Below are positions 1 through 8,431 of a DNA stretch of 64,000 nucleotides, piece by piece. A model generated the notes under the pieces. It saw only the letters and a list, made by a program, of their open reading frames with translations, did no database searches and had not been told where the DNA came from. Positions within the stretch are counted from its first letter, which is position 1. Every line of letters begins with the position of its first letter. The DNA comes from Gammaproteobacteria bacterium Ga0077536 (lineage in GTDB: Bacteria; Pseudomonadota; Gammaproteobacteria; Ga0077536). The position numbers were made by a program, and so were the translations under genes. The DNA is taken from NCBI GenBank assembly GCA_001464935.1, contig LNEL01000062.1, positions 1 to 64,000 of the forward strand. The letters run 5' to 3'.

Positions 1-6
1 GAGGGG

Positions 7-113
7 GTTGTGGACGAACGCCGCCGGTTCGACGACCTCGCGCAGCGAGGTCGGACGCGCGCAGCGCGCCCCGCAGGGGTGAGCAAACGCGTCAGCGTGT
101 GCGAATCAATCCC
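7..113 (+). repeat. Dispersed repeat, copy 1, ending in tRNA-3'-end-like sequence
   Basis: This segment is repeated at 1697-1783. Both copies share a GACGAACGC...CCGGTTCGACGACC block, a CCCCGCAGGGG hairpin and a second stem around GCAAACGC. Copy 1 has about 20 extra bases, including a local duplication of CGCGCAGCG, and one mismatch in the second stem (GTGTGC against GTTTGC). Just after it, bases 111-126 read CCCGCCCTCTCCGCCA, which looks like the T-arm/acceptor end of a serine-type tRNA. No full tRNA cloverleaf is present. It may be a REP-like element or a relic of an integration site. Confidence 0.6.
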
Positions 114-1312
114 GCCCTCTCCGCCACTTCATCAGACGCTAAGAAGCTGAAGGAAAAAAAGAAGAGCTGCCAATTTCCCGCTATTGTTAGCGCGGCTCGC
201 CCCACAAAAGCCCACAATTTGCACGCGCTTCGCGCCCCTCGAAGCAGCCGCCGCGCTGTGTGCCTCGCTCCGACTCGATATCCGCCCTGCAACGCTCCGT
301 GCAGCGCTCAGCTTGATGATTCAGATCTAGATGATCCGACTGCGGTGGGGCACTCGGGCGATTCCGCTTCCATGACTTTGCATTCTCACCGTGCTTGCTG
401 TCTGGCCATGGAGCGACCTACTTGCGACAAATGCCGAGCAGGCATGAAGAGTCGCCGGAGCAATTCTTCAGTTGCTCTGCATTGGAACCGTCGCGTGTGA
501 TATCCGAAGCAAGCGCAACGAGGTCGGCCTTGATGGTCTTCTGGACCATGTAAAAAAAGCACCTCTTCGGATGCCCTCGGAGAAAGAATGCCGTCGTTCA
601 CTTCGCGAGCGGCGCCGTTCATGCGATCGGCCACGCCTACTATCGCCGTAGGGTCTACGCGACCGGGACCCCGCCTCGATTGAACAGTAAATCGAATGGC
701 TTGAGAAACAGCCAGATTTGGACGCAGCAGCGATGGTCGAAACGAAAAAGCGATCAAGGAACAGAGAAAAGCGCGAAAGAGCGAACTTAGTGTCGCGCAT
801 CGCTCGGCTTCGGCCTCAACTTCGCGACGCGGCGCACGCGCGCCGGCTTGTCGCTCTAGATCGAGCACCATGCGCTCCGCGTGCAGCCGTTGAAAGCGTT
901 CTCGCACCGGATTCTGGCTTCGCGGGTCGCGGGTGTGCTTGATACGAGTCGGGGGTCAGATGCCAGATTGAAACGGCCACGGATCGACGTTGAGCGCGCC
1001 GGCTGTAACCCGTGCACCAACCACGTCTGCGCCTCCCGGAAAGGAAGCCGGGTTTTCGGCGGCTCCTGGTGGATCAGGAGCGGGGCCCGGATGACCCTCG
1101 TTGCAGGGGGTGCAAGAAGAACCTAAACCCTCGTTTTCATTGTGCTTATTAGCCATTCGAGCATGTCCGGCACGTTTGTCGTGCCGACAGGTGCAGCGCT
1201 AAAATTCTGCTCAGCCTACAAGTAAACGCGATTCCTAGTGCTTTTAATCCATGAAATTGCTGTATAAGAAGCGCGCCCCGCGCGGGGTTTTACCTTTGGT
1301 AGGGCCAGACGA
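114..1312. other. Gene-poor stretch, probably decayed accessory DNA
   Basis: No convincing protein gene of normal size is seen here. The longer open frames have atypical Arg/Ser/Ala-rich translations, lack ribosome sites and resemble no family I recognise. The stretch has A-rich patches (for example around 149-165 and 738-780) that contrast with the GC-rich genes downstream. Small hairpins are visible at 1168-1186 (CGGCACG/CGTGCCG) and about 1275-1291 (CCCC-GCGC-GGGG followed by TTTT). Confidence 0.5.
418..549 (-). CDS. Possible small protein, 43 residues, unknown
   Basis: The minus-strand frame starts with ATG at 549 and encodes a soluble-looking peptide beginning MVQKTIKADLVALASDITRD, with a Cys-containing tail ending in CLLGICRK. 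The amino-acid mix is protein-like, unlike the other frames nearby. An AGAGGTG stretch lies about 14 bases before the ATG, too far for a good ribosome site. It could equally be the start of a decayed longer gene. I do not recognise the family. Confidence 0.2.
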   Translation of the reverse strand: MVQKTIKADLVALASDITRDGSNAEQLKNCSGDSSCLLGICRK

Positions 1313-1486
1313 ATGACTAGCCAGCTACACAGGTTGATCGAGGAACTCGATCGAGAAGAAGTCCCCGTCACCACGCAGCACCTGAAATTGCTCGCGATGG
1401 CGTTTGAGGAACAGATCGCCCAGCTCCACCAAGCACTCAGCATTCTGCGACTGCGAATCGACGCAGATGCACTAAGGCGGCGATAA
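1313..1486 (+). CDS. Small orphan protein, helical, 57 residues
   Basis: An ATG at 1313 opens a 57-residue frame beginning MTSQLHRLIEELDREEVP and ending in a basic RLRIDADALRRR tail. Leu/Ile/Ala residues recur every three to four positions (LIEEL, LKLLAMAFEEQIAQLHQAL), so the middle is probably one long amphipathic or coiled-coil helix. It has no signal peptide and no membrane segment. A short GC hairpin followed by TTTT lies just upstream. It is flanked by fragments and repeats, so it may be cargo of an old element. No function can be assigned. Confidence 0.4.
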   Translation: MTSQLHRLIEELDREEVPVTTQHLKLLAMAFEEQIAQLHQALSILRLRIDADALRRR

Positions 1487-1505
1487 CTGCGGTCGGCGCT
1501 GCCGT

Positions 1506-1676
1506 TCACGGAAATTCGACCTCGACGATCGACGGCGGCCGAATCACAGCCCCCTCAAGCGGCACACCGGACCGAGTGAGCGACGCGACGATTTCGGTCA
1601 CCACCGTGGCTGGCAGGGGGTCGAGCCGACGTGCTGCGTCCGCTATGACCGCCTGATCACCTCCGCATAGACGGAT
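1506..1676 (-). pseudogene. Possible C-terminal remnant of an unrecognised gene
   Basis: On the minus strand a protein-like frame ends at 1506 with GAVIRPPSIVEVEFP and contains ADAARRLDPLPATVVTEIVA. The frame stays open to the right but meets no ATG; only internal GTG codons occur, and it runs into the repeat copy at 1697-1783. The reading is that a gene lost its 5' end where the repeat now lies. It converges with the 57-residue ORF, with 19 bases between the stops. The family is unknown. Confidence 0.2.
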
Positions 1677-1696
1677 GGAAATATGGCGAAGAATGC

Positions 1697-1783
1697 GTTG
1701 TCGACGAACGCGCCGGTTCGACGACCTCGCGCAGCGCGCCCCGCAGGGGTGAGCAAACGCGTGAGCGTTTGCGAATCAATCCC
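1697..1783 (+). repeat. Dispersed repeat, copy 2
   Basis: Second copy of the element at 7-113. Here the distal stem is perfect: GCAAACGC, loop GTGA, GCGTTTGC. It is followed by GAATCAATCCC as in copy 1, but the tRNA-like CGCCCTCTCCGCCA tail is absent. Both copies have the same orientation, about 1.6 kb apart, so they flank the small ORFs between them. Confidence 0.6.
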
Positions 1784-2049
1784 ACCCGCAGGTCGAGTAC
1801 GCAACCTCACCAAGGCACGTGTGGGTCTTTTTTCAAGGTCTGACGGCGCGCGAATTGCGGGGCATCCATTCAACAGACGGTGAAACCCTACATGGTGAAA
1901 CCCACAAACGAGACTACAGTGTAAAGAGCAAGGCGCTGCGTGCCATTGAACGAACATGGTGGCTCGACTCGACAAGGACTGGCGCCGCCTCACACCCGCG
2001 GCCATCAAAGGCATCAGCGGGGCGGCACCATTGACCTCAGGGAGGGGCG
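1784..2049. other. Leader region of the Crp/Fnr gene with a fragmentary frame
   Basis: No complete gene is seen. A T6 run at 1830-1835 and two nearby copies of GGTGAAACCC (about 1879-1908) stand out. From 1956 an ATG opens MVARLDKDWRRLTPAAIKG..., which looks protein-like for about 20 residues but then runs into the next gene in another frame; it may be a remnant N-terminus. The downstream gene has a strong GGAGG at 2041-2045. Confidence 0.3.
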
Positions 2050-2874
2050 ATGAAGACACAGCCAGCGCCAGGCACTTGTTCGCAGGTACTGCAGTCACGC
2101 CTGCGGCCGGGTCGATACCCGACGGTTGACGAGGCACTGTCGCCGCGGCGCAATCGCCTGCTGGCGATGTGCTCCGAAGAAGATTACGCACGTCTGCTGC
2201 CGGACGTGGAATTCGTTCGATTGACGCGCGGAGACAACGTTTTCCGGGTCGGTGAGCCACAGACCCACCTGTATTTCATCACTGCCGGAATCGTCATCCG
2301 GCTCTATGAGGCAGAGGAGGGGGACAGCACGGGGTTCGCTGTCACAGGCTGCGAAGGCGAAGCCGGAGACGTGTCATTTCTGACCGGCAAACCATTGCTG
2401 ACCCAGACGCTGGTCGTGGAATCCGGACATGCGTACCGGTTGAAGGTGGATGTGGTGAACAGCGAGGTGGTGCGCGGAAGTTCGCTCGCCGTTGCGCTGT
2501 TGCGACATATCCAGACGACCATCACCCAGATGACCCTCGACATCGCCTGTGCCCGCCACCATGCGATTGAGCAGCAACTTTGTCGCTGGTTCCTGGACTG
2601 CCTGGATCGGACACCGCGCCATGAATTCACGATGACGCAGGAACTGTTGAGTCACATCCTCGGCGTACGTCGTGAAAGCGTCACCGCGGCTGCGGGCCAT
2701 CTCAAGTTGGCCGGTGTCATCGACTATTATCGGGGGCGCCTCGTGCTGCGCGACCGTGCCGGACTCGAAGCGCGTGTCTGTGGATGCTATGAAGTCGCAA
2801 GGCAGGCGCTTTCGATGGGTCACATCAATGATCCAGTCGGGCATGCTGCCCGGCAGGGCTTGGCGAGCCGATGA
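2050..2874 (+). CDS. Crp/Fnr-family transcription regulator
   Basis: A cytoplasmic one-component regulator of 274 residues. The N-terminal half (about 45-165) is a cyclic-nucleotide-binding-like beta-barrel with the typical RGDNVFRVGEPQTHLYFITAG stretch. The C-terminal part (about 190-240) is an Fnr-type winged helix, with FTMTQELLSHILGVRRESVT as the helix-turn-helix. The Fnr iron-sulfur cysteine cluster is missing, and the cAMP-contacting Arg-Ser of Crp is not evident, so the signal is unknown. The ATG at 2050 has GGAGG four bases before it. The C-terminal tail after the wing is about 30 residues longer than usual. It lies 318 bases before an antiporter gene in the same direction, with a hairpin between, so co-control is only possible. 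Confidence 0.85.
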   Translation: MKTQPAPGTCSQVLQSRLRPGRYPTVDEALSPRRNRLLAMCSEEDYARLLPDVEFVRLTRGDNVFRVGEPQTHLYFITAGIVIRLYEAEEGDSTGFAVTGCEGEAGDVSFLTGKPLLTQTLVVESGHAYRLKVDVVNSEVVRGSSLAVALLRHIQTTITQMTLDIACARHHAIEQQLCRWFLDCLDRTPRHEFTMTQELLSHILGVRRESVTAAAGHLKLAGVIDYYRGRLVLRDRAGLEARVCGCYEVARQALSMGHINDPVGHAARQGLASR

Positions 2875-3020
2875 AAGCGGGCTGCGGCTGCCGCTTGCGG
2901 GGTGCCCCCGGCTGAGGAGCGCTCACCTGCGGTACTGCCCCCCACGTATGCTCCGGTCCTCGTCTCGCGCGTGCATCCGGACGGCGGCATCGAGAGGTTT
3001 TCGCCTGCCCGGCCGAAAAG

Positions 3021-3053
3021 CCGGGGACCGGCCGCCGACAGCCTGGTCCCCGG
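3021..3053. terminator. Hairpin after the Crp/Fnr gene
   Basis: A perfect 9-bp inverted repeat (CCGGGGACC at 3021-3029, GGTCCCCGG at 3045-3053) with a 15-base loop lies between the regulator and the antiporter. It has no T-run, so it may be a weak or Rho-assisted stop or an operator. The rest of 2875-3192 shows no gene. Confidence 0.35.
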
Positions 3054-3192
3054 CCATTCCAATCGCGATGCCATCCGCTCGGTGACCCCGGTACAGGCAG
3101 CTCAGGCCATCTGCAGGAACGATGGCATGGCGCCCGCCGGCCGCGGAATTTGCCGATAGCCGCGGCAGGTTTTGGGGCGGACAATCACAGCG

Positions 3193-4512
3193 ATGGAATT
3201 CGCCATCTGGTCGACGCTCGTCGGCGTGCTGTTGATCGTGATGGCGCTCAGCGCCACCGTGCTCGCGCGACTGCCGCTGTCGACGGCGCTGCTGTACCTG
3301 CTGACCGGCGTGGCCGTGAGCCCTATCGGGTTTGGCCTTGTGGCGGCTGGTCCCCATCAGCACACCGTCCTGCTCGAGCACGTGACCGAGATCGTGGTGG
3401 TCGTGTCGCTCTTTACCGCCGGCCTCAAGCTCAGTGCGGGACTGTCCGACCGTAGCTGGCTGCTGCCGCTGCGTCTGGCGCTCTCGGTGATGCTCATCAC
3501 CGTCACGGCCATTGCAGCGCTTGGCTATTTCCTGCTGGACCTGTCGCCGGGGGCGGCGATCCTGCTGGGCGCGATCCTCGCACCCACCGATCCGGTACTG
3601 GCCTCGGACGTGCAGGTCACCCAGCCCGGTGATCGTGATCGCCTGCGTTTCGCCCTGACGGGTGAGGGCGGCCTGAATGACGGCACGGCATTTCCGTTCG
3701 TGATGCTGGGCCTGGGCCTCCTCGGGCTGCACGAGATGGGCGCGGGCGGCTGGCGCTGGGTCGCAGTCGACGTGGTGTGGGCCACCGCTGCGGGCTTGTG
3801 CGTGGGCGCCTACTCAGGCGTGGTGGTGGCGCGCCTCGCGCTCTACCTTCGCCGCGAACACCAGCGCGCAGCGGGCCTGGACGACTTCCTGGCCCTCGGC
3901 CTCATTGGGGTCTCTTATGGCGTGGCGGTGCTGCTTCACGCCTACGGTTTCCTGGCAGTTTTCGCTGCCGGCGTGGCACTGCGTCACCTGGACCAGTCGC
4001 AAGCCGGCGAGCCGCCGAACCCGGCAGTCAACTCCATCATGCAGGCTGCGCTGGACGCGCCCAAGACGCTGGCGCAGGTCGCCACCGCCGGGGACGAGGG
4101 TGCGCCGGCACGGATGTCGCAAGCCCTTCTGCGCTTCAACGAACAGCTCGACAGGATTGGCGAGGTGGCGATCGTGATCACCATCGGCGCGCTGTTATGG
4201 GCCGTCGAGTGGGACTTCGCGCGCTGGTGGTTCGTCGTGTTGTTGTTGCTGGTGGTGCGGCCCGTGGCGGTCGCCGTGGGCTTGCTCGGCTCGCGCAGTT
4301 CGGGTCATCAGCGTTGGCTGATTGGCTGGTTCGGCATCCGCGGCGTTGGTTCGCTCTACTATCTGATGTTCGCGATCAACCAGGGAATGGACGCTGAGCT
4401 GGCTGCCACGCTCACCGCGTTGACGCTCTCGGTGGTGGTCACCTCGGTGGTCGTGCACGGCATTTCCGTGACGCCACTGATGGCAGCATACGAAAAACGA
4501 CACCAGCGATAG
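3193..4512 (+). CDS. Na+/H+ antiporter of the CPA1 (NhaP-like) type
   Basis: An inner-membrane cation/proton exchanger, 439 residues, with about twelve hydrophobic segments spread over the whole length. The family's substrate region is visible as AILAPTDPVLASDVQ followed by ALTGEGGLNDGTAFPFV: the acidic T-D-P and N-D pairs of CPA1 proteins. A late WFGIRGVGSLYYL matches the conserved arginine-containing segment. The start at ATG 3193 was preferred to a TTG 21 bases upstream because the first membrane helix begins directly after it. A hydrophilic loop around residues 275-320 separates the last helices. The role is pH and Na+ (or K+) homeostasis; the exact ion cannot be told from sequence. Confidence 0.85.
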   Translation: MEFAIWSTLVGVLLIVMALSATVLARLPLSTALLYLLTGVAVSPIGFGLVAAGPHQHTVLLEHVTEIVVVVSLFTAGLKLSAGLSDRSWLLPLRLALSVMLITVTAIAALGYFLLDLSPGAAILLGAILAPTDPVLASDVQVTQPGDRDRLRFALTGEGGLNDGTAFPFVMLGLGLLGLHEMGAGGWRWVAVDVVWATAAGLCVGAYSGVVVARLALYLRREHQRAAGLDDFLALGLIGVSYGVAVLLHAYGFLAVFAAGVALRHLDQSQAGEPPNPAVNSIMQAALDAPKTLAQVATAGDEGAPARMSQALLRFNEQLDRIGEVAIVITIGALLWAVEWDFARWWFVVLLLLVVRPVAVAVGLLGSRSSGHQRWLIGWFGIRGVGSLYYLMFAINQGMDAELAATLTALTLSVVVTSVVVHGISVTPLMAAYEKRHQR

Positions 4513-4533
4513 CGCCAGTGACGGCGCTGGCGC
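4512..4533. terminator. Hairpin directly after the antiporter stop
   Basis: GCGCCAG at 4512-4518 pairs with CTGGCGC at 4527-4533 around an 8-base loop, starting on the last base of the stop codon. No T-run follows. It is a plausible end-of-transcript structure, but weak evidence. Confidence 0.3.
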
Positions 4534-5057
4534 CGCGGGCGTGGTGGCATGCGGTCGCCGTGTCAACCGGCAGGACCCTTCGTGGCGACAGGTGTGAGCG
4601 GCTGCCCGAGCCGGACTATTGTCGCGTCAGGCTGCTGAACATTGAGGGATCCGCTGACGACTGCACAGGAGAACACTGCTCAGCACAGTGAATCACGGCG
4701 CTCGAATCCGCGACTGCACTTGCCGCGGCGGGTGCACGGGCTGGTGAGCGACATTGGCGCTCGGTCGTACCATCCGAGCTGGCGGCTGCCCGCACCCCGA
4801 GAGCGGGCAAGCCGGCGCCACTGCTACCCGGTGGGCCAGGTCGCGAAGGCGCATTCAGACCCGGTTCGTGATCTGGCGCAGGCTGCCCGTGGAGGCGCCT
4901 GCCATTGTCTGCCATCGCTGCCGCATGTCAGCGCCCGACGAATCATCGTGTCAGCCAATGCCAGTGCGCTGCTTCACCCTGCTGAGCGGCAAGGCCGAAT
5001 GACGTTACTCTCGGACGACCAACCCGACTTTTGTGCACGCTCGCAAGGAGACTGATG
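4534..5057. other. Non-coding stretch upstream of katG
   Basis: About 520 bases without a credible gene; the open frames lack start signals and have skewed composition. It must hold the katG promoter, but I see no clear OxyR, Fur or sigma-70 site. The only firm signal is the AAGGAG at 5045-5050 belonging to katG. Confidence 0.4.
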
Positions 5058-7223
5058 ATGGACAGCCCGCAATCAACGTCAGGCGGCAAATGCCCGGTCA
5101 TGCATGGGGGCGCGACCACCTCGGACATGTCGAACATGGCGTGGTGGCCGAAAGCGCTGAACCTCGACATCCTGCATCAGCACGACACCAAGACCAATCC
5201 GATGGGCGAGGGCTTCAACTATCGCGATGAAGTCAGGAAGCTCGACGTCGAGGCGCTCAAACGCGACCTCAAGGCCCTGATGACCGACAGCCAGGACTGG
5301 TGGCCAGCGGACTGGGGCCACTATGGCGGTCTGATGATCCGCATGGCGTGGCATGCGGCGGGTACCTACCGGATCGCTGACGGCCGCGGCGGCGCGGGCA
5401 CCGGGAACCAGCGCTTCGCGCCGATCGGGTCGTGGCCCGACAACGCCAATCTCGACAAGGCGCGTCGTCTGCTGTGGCCCATCAAGAAGCAATATGGCAA
5501 CCGCATCAGCTGGGCCGATTTGATCGTTCTCGCCGGCACCATGGCCTACGAGTCGATGGGTCTGAAGACCTTCGGCTTCGGTTTCGGACGTGAAGACATC
5601 TGGCATCCGGAAAAGGACGTCTACTGGGGCTCCGAAAAGGAGTGGCTGGGCGCCAGTCGCTACGACGGTGACAGCCGCGAGACGCTGGAGAACCCGCTGG
5701 CCGCGGTGCAGATGGGCCTGATCTACGTGAATCCCGAAGGTGTCGACGGCAAACCGGATCCGCTGCGCACCGCGCAGGATGTGCGGCTGACCTTCGCCCG
5801 CATGGCGATGGACGACGAAGAGACCGTTGCGCTCACGGCAGGCGGCCACACGGTCGGCAAATGCCACGGCAACGGCGATGCGGCGCGGCTCGGGCCCGCG
5901 CCGGAAGGGGCCGACGTCGAGGAACAGGGGCTGGGCTGGATGAACCATGCCACCCGCGGCGTCGGTCGCGATGCCGTGACGAGCGGTCTCGAAGGCGCCT
6001 GGACCACGCATCCGACGCAGTGGGACAACGGTTACTTCCAGCTGCTGCTGAACTACGAATGGGCGCTCAGAAAAAGCCCGGCTGGCGCCTGGCAGTGGGA
6101 GCCGGTCGGCATCCGTGACGAAGACAAGACGGTCGACGTCGAGGACCCGTCGATCCGCCACAACCCGATCATGACCGACGCCGACATGGCGATGAAGATG
6201 GACCCGGCCTACCGGCAGATCTCGGAGCGGTTCCACCAGGACCCTGACTACTTCTCTGCGGTCTTCGCGCGCGCCTGGTTCAAGCTGACCCATCGCGACC
6301 TCGGGCCGAAGACCCGCTACCTCGGGCCGGACGTGCCGCAGGAGGATCTGATCTGGCAGGACCCGGTGCCCGCCGGCCGCACCGATTACGACGTCGCGGC
6401 GCTGAAGGCGACGATCGCCGCCAGTGGTCTGTCGGTCGGTGAGCTGGTCGCGACGGCGTGGGACAGCGCCCGCACCTTCCGTGGTTCGGACCTGCGCGGC
6501 GGCGCCAACGGCGCGCGCATTCGGCTGGCGCCGCAAAAGGACTGGGAGGGCAACGAGCCGGCGCGTCTGGCCAAAGTGCTGGCGGTGCTCGAGGGCATCG
6601 CAAAAGACGCCGGCGCCAGCGTCGCCGACGTCATCGTGCTGGCCGGCAATGTCGGCGTCGAACAGGCGGCGCGGGCCGCCGGTTTCCCGATCGACGTGCC
6701 GTTTTCGCCAGGTCGCGGTGACGCGAGTCAGGCGATGACGGACGTCGAGTCGTTCGCCGTCCTGGAGCCGCTGCATGACGGCTACCGCAACTGGCTTAAA
6801 CGCGACTACGCGGTCAGCGCCGAGGAATTGATGCTCGACCGCACGCAGTTGATGGGCCTGACCGCGCCCCAGATGACAGCGCTGGTCGGGGGCATGCGGG
6901 TGCTCGGCACCAACCACGGCGGCAGCCGCCACGGCGTGTTCACCGATCGCGAAGGCGTGCTGACGAACGACTTCTTCGTGCACCTCACGGACATGAATTA
7001 CACGTGGCAGCCGGTAGGTCGGCACCTGTACGAAGTCCGCGATCGCAAGACCGGTGCGCTCAGGTGGACGGCGACCCGGATCGATCTCGTGTTCGGCTCC
7101 AATTCAATCCTGCGGGCTTATGCCGAGGTCTACGCCCAGGACGACAACCGGGAAAAATTCGTGCGCGACTTCGTGGCCGCGTGGGCCAAAGTCATGCACG
7201 CCGATCGCTTCGATCTTGCGTAG
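5058..7223 (+). CDS. katG: Catalase-peroxidase KatG
   Basis: A bifunctional haem catalase-peroxidase that removes hydrogen peroxide; 721 residues, normal for the family. The N-terminal haem domain has the distal site IRMAWHAAGTYR (Arg95, Trp98, His99) and the proximal histidine in LTAGGHTVGKCHG. The residues of the Met-Tyr-Trp adduct are present: Trp98, Tyr in GLIYVNPEG and Met in FARMAMDD. The C-terminal half is the degenerate second peroxidase domain, ending in the family tail KFVRDFVAAWAKVMHADRFDL. Two ATGs lie side by side at 5055 and 5058; AAGGAG sits seven bases before the second, which I chose. No signal peptide is seen, so it is cytoplasmic. It stands alone, with a hairpin between it and the convergent GAF gene. 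Confidence 0.97.
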   Translation: MDSPQSTSGGKCPVMHGGATTSDMSNMAWWPKALNLDILHQHDTKTNPMGEGFNYRDEVRKLDVEALKRDLKALMTDSQDWWPADWGHYGGLMIRMAWHAAGTYRIADGRGGAGTGNQRFAPIGSWPDNANLDKARRLLWPIKKQYGNRISWADLIVLAGTMAYESMGLKTFGFGFGREDIWHPEKDVYWGSEKEWLGASRYDGDSRETLENPLAAVQMGLIYVNPEGVDGKPDPLRTAQDVRLTFARMAMDDEETVALTAGGHTVGKCHGNGDAARLGPAPEGADVEEQGLGWMNHATRGVGRDAVTSGLEGAWTTHPTQWDNGYFQLLLNYEWALRKSPAGAWQWEPVGIRDEDKTVDVEDPSIRHNPIMTDADMAMKMDPAYRQISERFHQDPDYFSAVFARAWFKLTHRDLGPKTRYLGPDVPQEDLIWQDPVPAGRTDYDVAALKATIAASGLSVGELVATAWDSARTFRGSDLRGGANGARIRLAPQKDWEGNEPARLAKVLAVLEGIAKDAGASVADVIVLAGNVGVEQAARAAGFPIDVPFSPGRGDASQAMTDVESFAVLEPLHDGYRNWLKRDYAVSAEELMLDRTQLMGLTAPQMTALVGGMRVLGTNHGGSRHGVFTDREGVLTNDFFVHLTDMNYTWQPVGRHLYEVRDRKTGALRWTATRIDLVFGSNSILRAYAEVYAQDDNREKFVRDFVAAWAKVMHADRFDLA

Positions 7224-7232
7224 GTCTTGCGT

Positions 7233-7256
7233 CGTCCGGGGCAGGTGCCCCGGACG
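7233..7256. terminator. Strong hairpin between convergent genes
   Basis: CGTCCGGGGC (7233-7242), loop AGGT, GCCCCGGACG (7247-7256): a perfect 10-bp stem exactly between the ends of katG and the minus-strand GAF gene. It could stop transcription from both sides. There is no T-run on either side, so it may not work as a simple intrinsic terminator. Confidence 0.5.
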
Positions 7257-7269
7257 GCCACCGGTGGCG

Positions 7270-7962
7270 TCAACCGGCCTTCGATTTGCCCAGCATCTTC
7301 TGGTAGCACCCCGGACAGATCCCGTGTGACATGTCGGCGCCGTGATGGCGCACAAGGTAGTGTTCGAGCGTGCTCCAGTAACCGTCGTCATCACGGACTT
7401 CGCGGCACCACGCGCAGATCGGCAGCAGGGCACGCAGGGATTTGACGTCTTCGAGCGCCGCGGCGAGCTGATCGGCCGCGCGGCGCAGTTCGAGTTGCTC
7501 GATCACCTGGCGTGACAGCGCTTCGAGACAGTCGCGCTGACTGGCGTCGAGCTGACGCGGCTGTTGATCGAGCACGCACAGCGTGCCGAGCGCGTAGCCG
7601 TCGCGATCGATCAACGGCGCACCCGCATAGAACCGCAGCTTCGGCTGGTCCGTCACGAGTGGGTTGTCGGCAAAGCGCTGGTCGAGCGTGGCGTCCTCGA
7701 CGATCAGGGGCGCCGTGTCGAGGATGGCATGTGCGCAGAAGGCCTGCTCGCGCGGCGTCTGGTCGACGTCGAGACCGCGTCGCGATTTGAACCACTGACG
7801 ATCGGCGTCGACCAGCGACACCAGCGCCATCGGTGTGCCGCACAGCGTGGACGCCAGCAGCGTGATGTCATCGAAAGCACGCTCGGCCGCGGTGTCGAGC
7901 AGACGGTAACGCTGCAATGCGGCCAGGCGGGCTTCTTCGTTCGCAGGAAGCGGGGCTTTCAT
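7270..7962 (-). CDS. GAF-domain protein with a cysteine-rich C-terminal module
   Basis: A soluble protein of 230 residues. Residues about 25-155 form a GAF sensor domain, with GTPMALVSLVDADRQWFKSR and FCAHAIL typical of the large GAF family found before kinases and cyclases. No output domain follows. Instead residues about 180-222 carry LLPICAWCREVRDDDGYW and HGICPGCYQK, a C-x2-C plus C-x2-C module also seen at the ends of many GAF and response-regulator proteins; it may bind metal or haem. It therefore looks like a stand-alone sensor or adaptor. The start is ATG at 7962. It is convergent with katG, which is only loosely suggestive of a redox role. Confidence 0.8.
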   Translation of the reverse strand: MKAPLPANEEARLAALQRYRLLDTAAERAFDDITLLASTLCGTPMALVSLVDADRQWFKSRRGLDVDQTPREQAFCAHAILDTAPLIVEDATLDQRFADNPLVTDQPKLRFYAGAPLIDRDGYALGTLCVLDQQPRQLDASQRDCLEALSRQVIEQLELRRAADQLAAALEDVKSLRALLPICAWCREVRDDDGYWSTLEHYLVRHHGADMSHGICPGCYQKMLGKSKAG

Positions 7963-8431
7963 CGCTGATCCTCGGGTCTGTCATGTCGACGCGGTGCACG
8001 GGCGCTGCGGCCGGCACCCGAGAGGCTAGCGACCGGCCCCGCTGCAACCTGAGCAGCAATGGGGTAAATGACCCGACGCGGCTGCGGCGCCAGCCGCTGC
8101 AGCACCGGCGCGCGGGCCCCGGACGCACTGGCCGCCCGGGCGCTGCTGACGACACGCGCGCCTGCTCCGGTGCCGCCGTGGCTGCGACCGTCCTACGCGG
8201 CACTGCGCCATGGACCGGCATCCGCCACCGCCCGCGTGGCCGATGATCGATGCCGACTATCTATCTGTCCTGATGGGCAAGCCCGCGGCGCGCAAACCCC
8301 TGACCCCCAGACCCCAATTTGCGCCGCGGGTCTCTTCTCGCACGCGTCCATGTCCCGGCTCGCCGTCAGGACCTGCCTCCCGGCTACACTGCAGCCACGC
8401 ACTGCGCGCCGTCGCGCGCCCCGGAGGACAG
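7963..8431. other. Divergent intergenic region
   Basis: This lies between the minus-strand GAF gene and the plus-strand sugar dehydrogenase. An open frame from 8210 joins the dehydrogenase, but its 74 extra residues would precede the signal peptide and look like translated leader, so it was left out. No confident promoter hexamers are visible; GGAGGA at 8423-8428 belongs to the dehydrogenase. Confidence 0.4.

Noticed and set aside
99..500. 133-residue frame at the left end
   Set aside because: Starts inside the tRNA-like repeat and has translations typical of spurious ORFs over tRNA-end sequences; no ribosome site.
386..907. 173-residue minus-strand frame
   Set aside because: Arg/Ser-rich, no family resemblance; a smaller protein-like frame (418-549) lies in another phase of the same strand.
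8210..8431. N-terminal extension of the sugar dehydrogenase
   Set aside because: It would place 74 residues before the signal peptide; the strong GGAGGA lies before ATG 8432.
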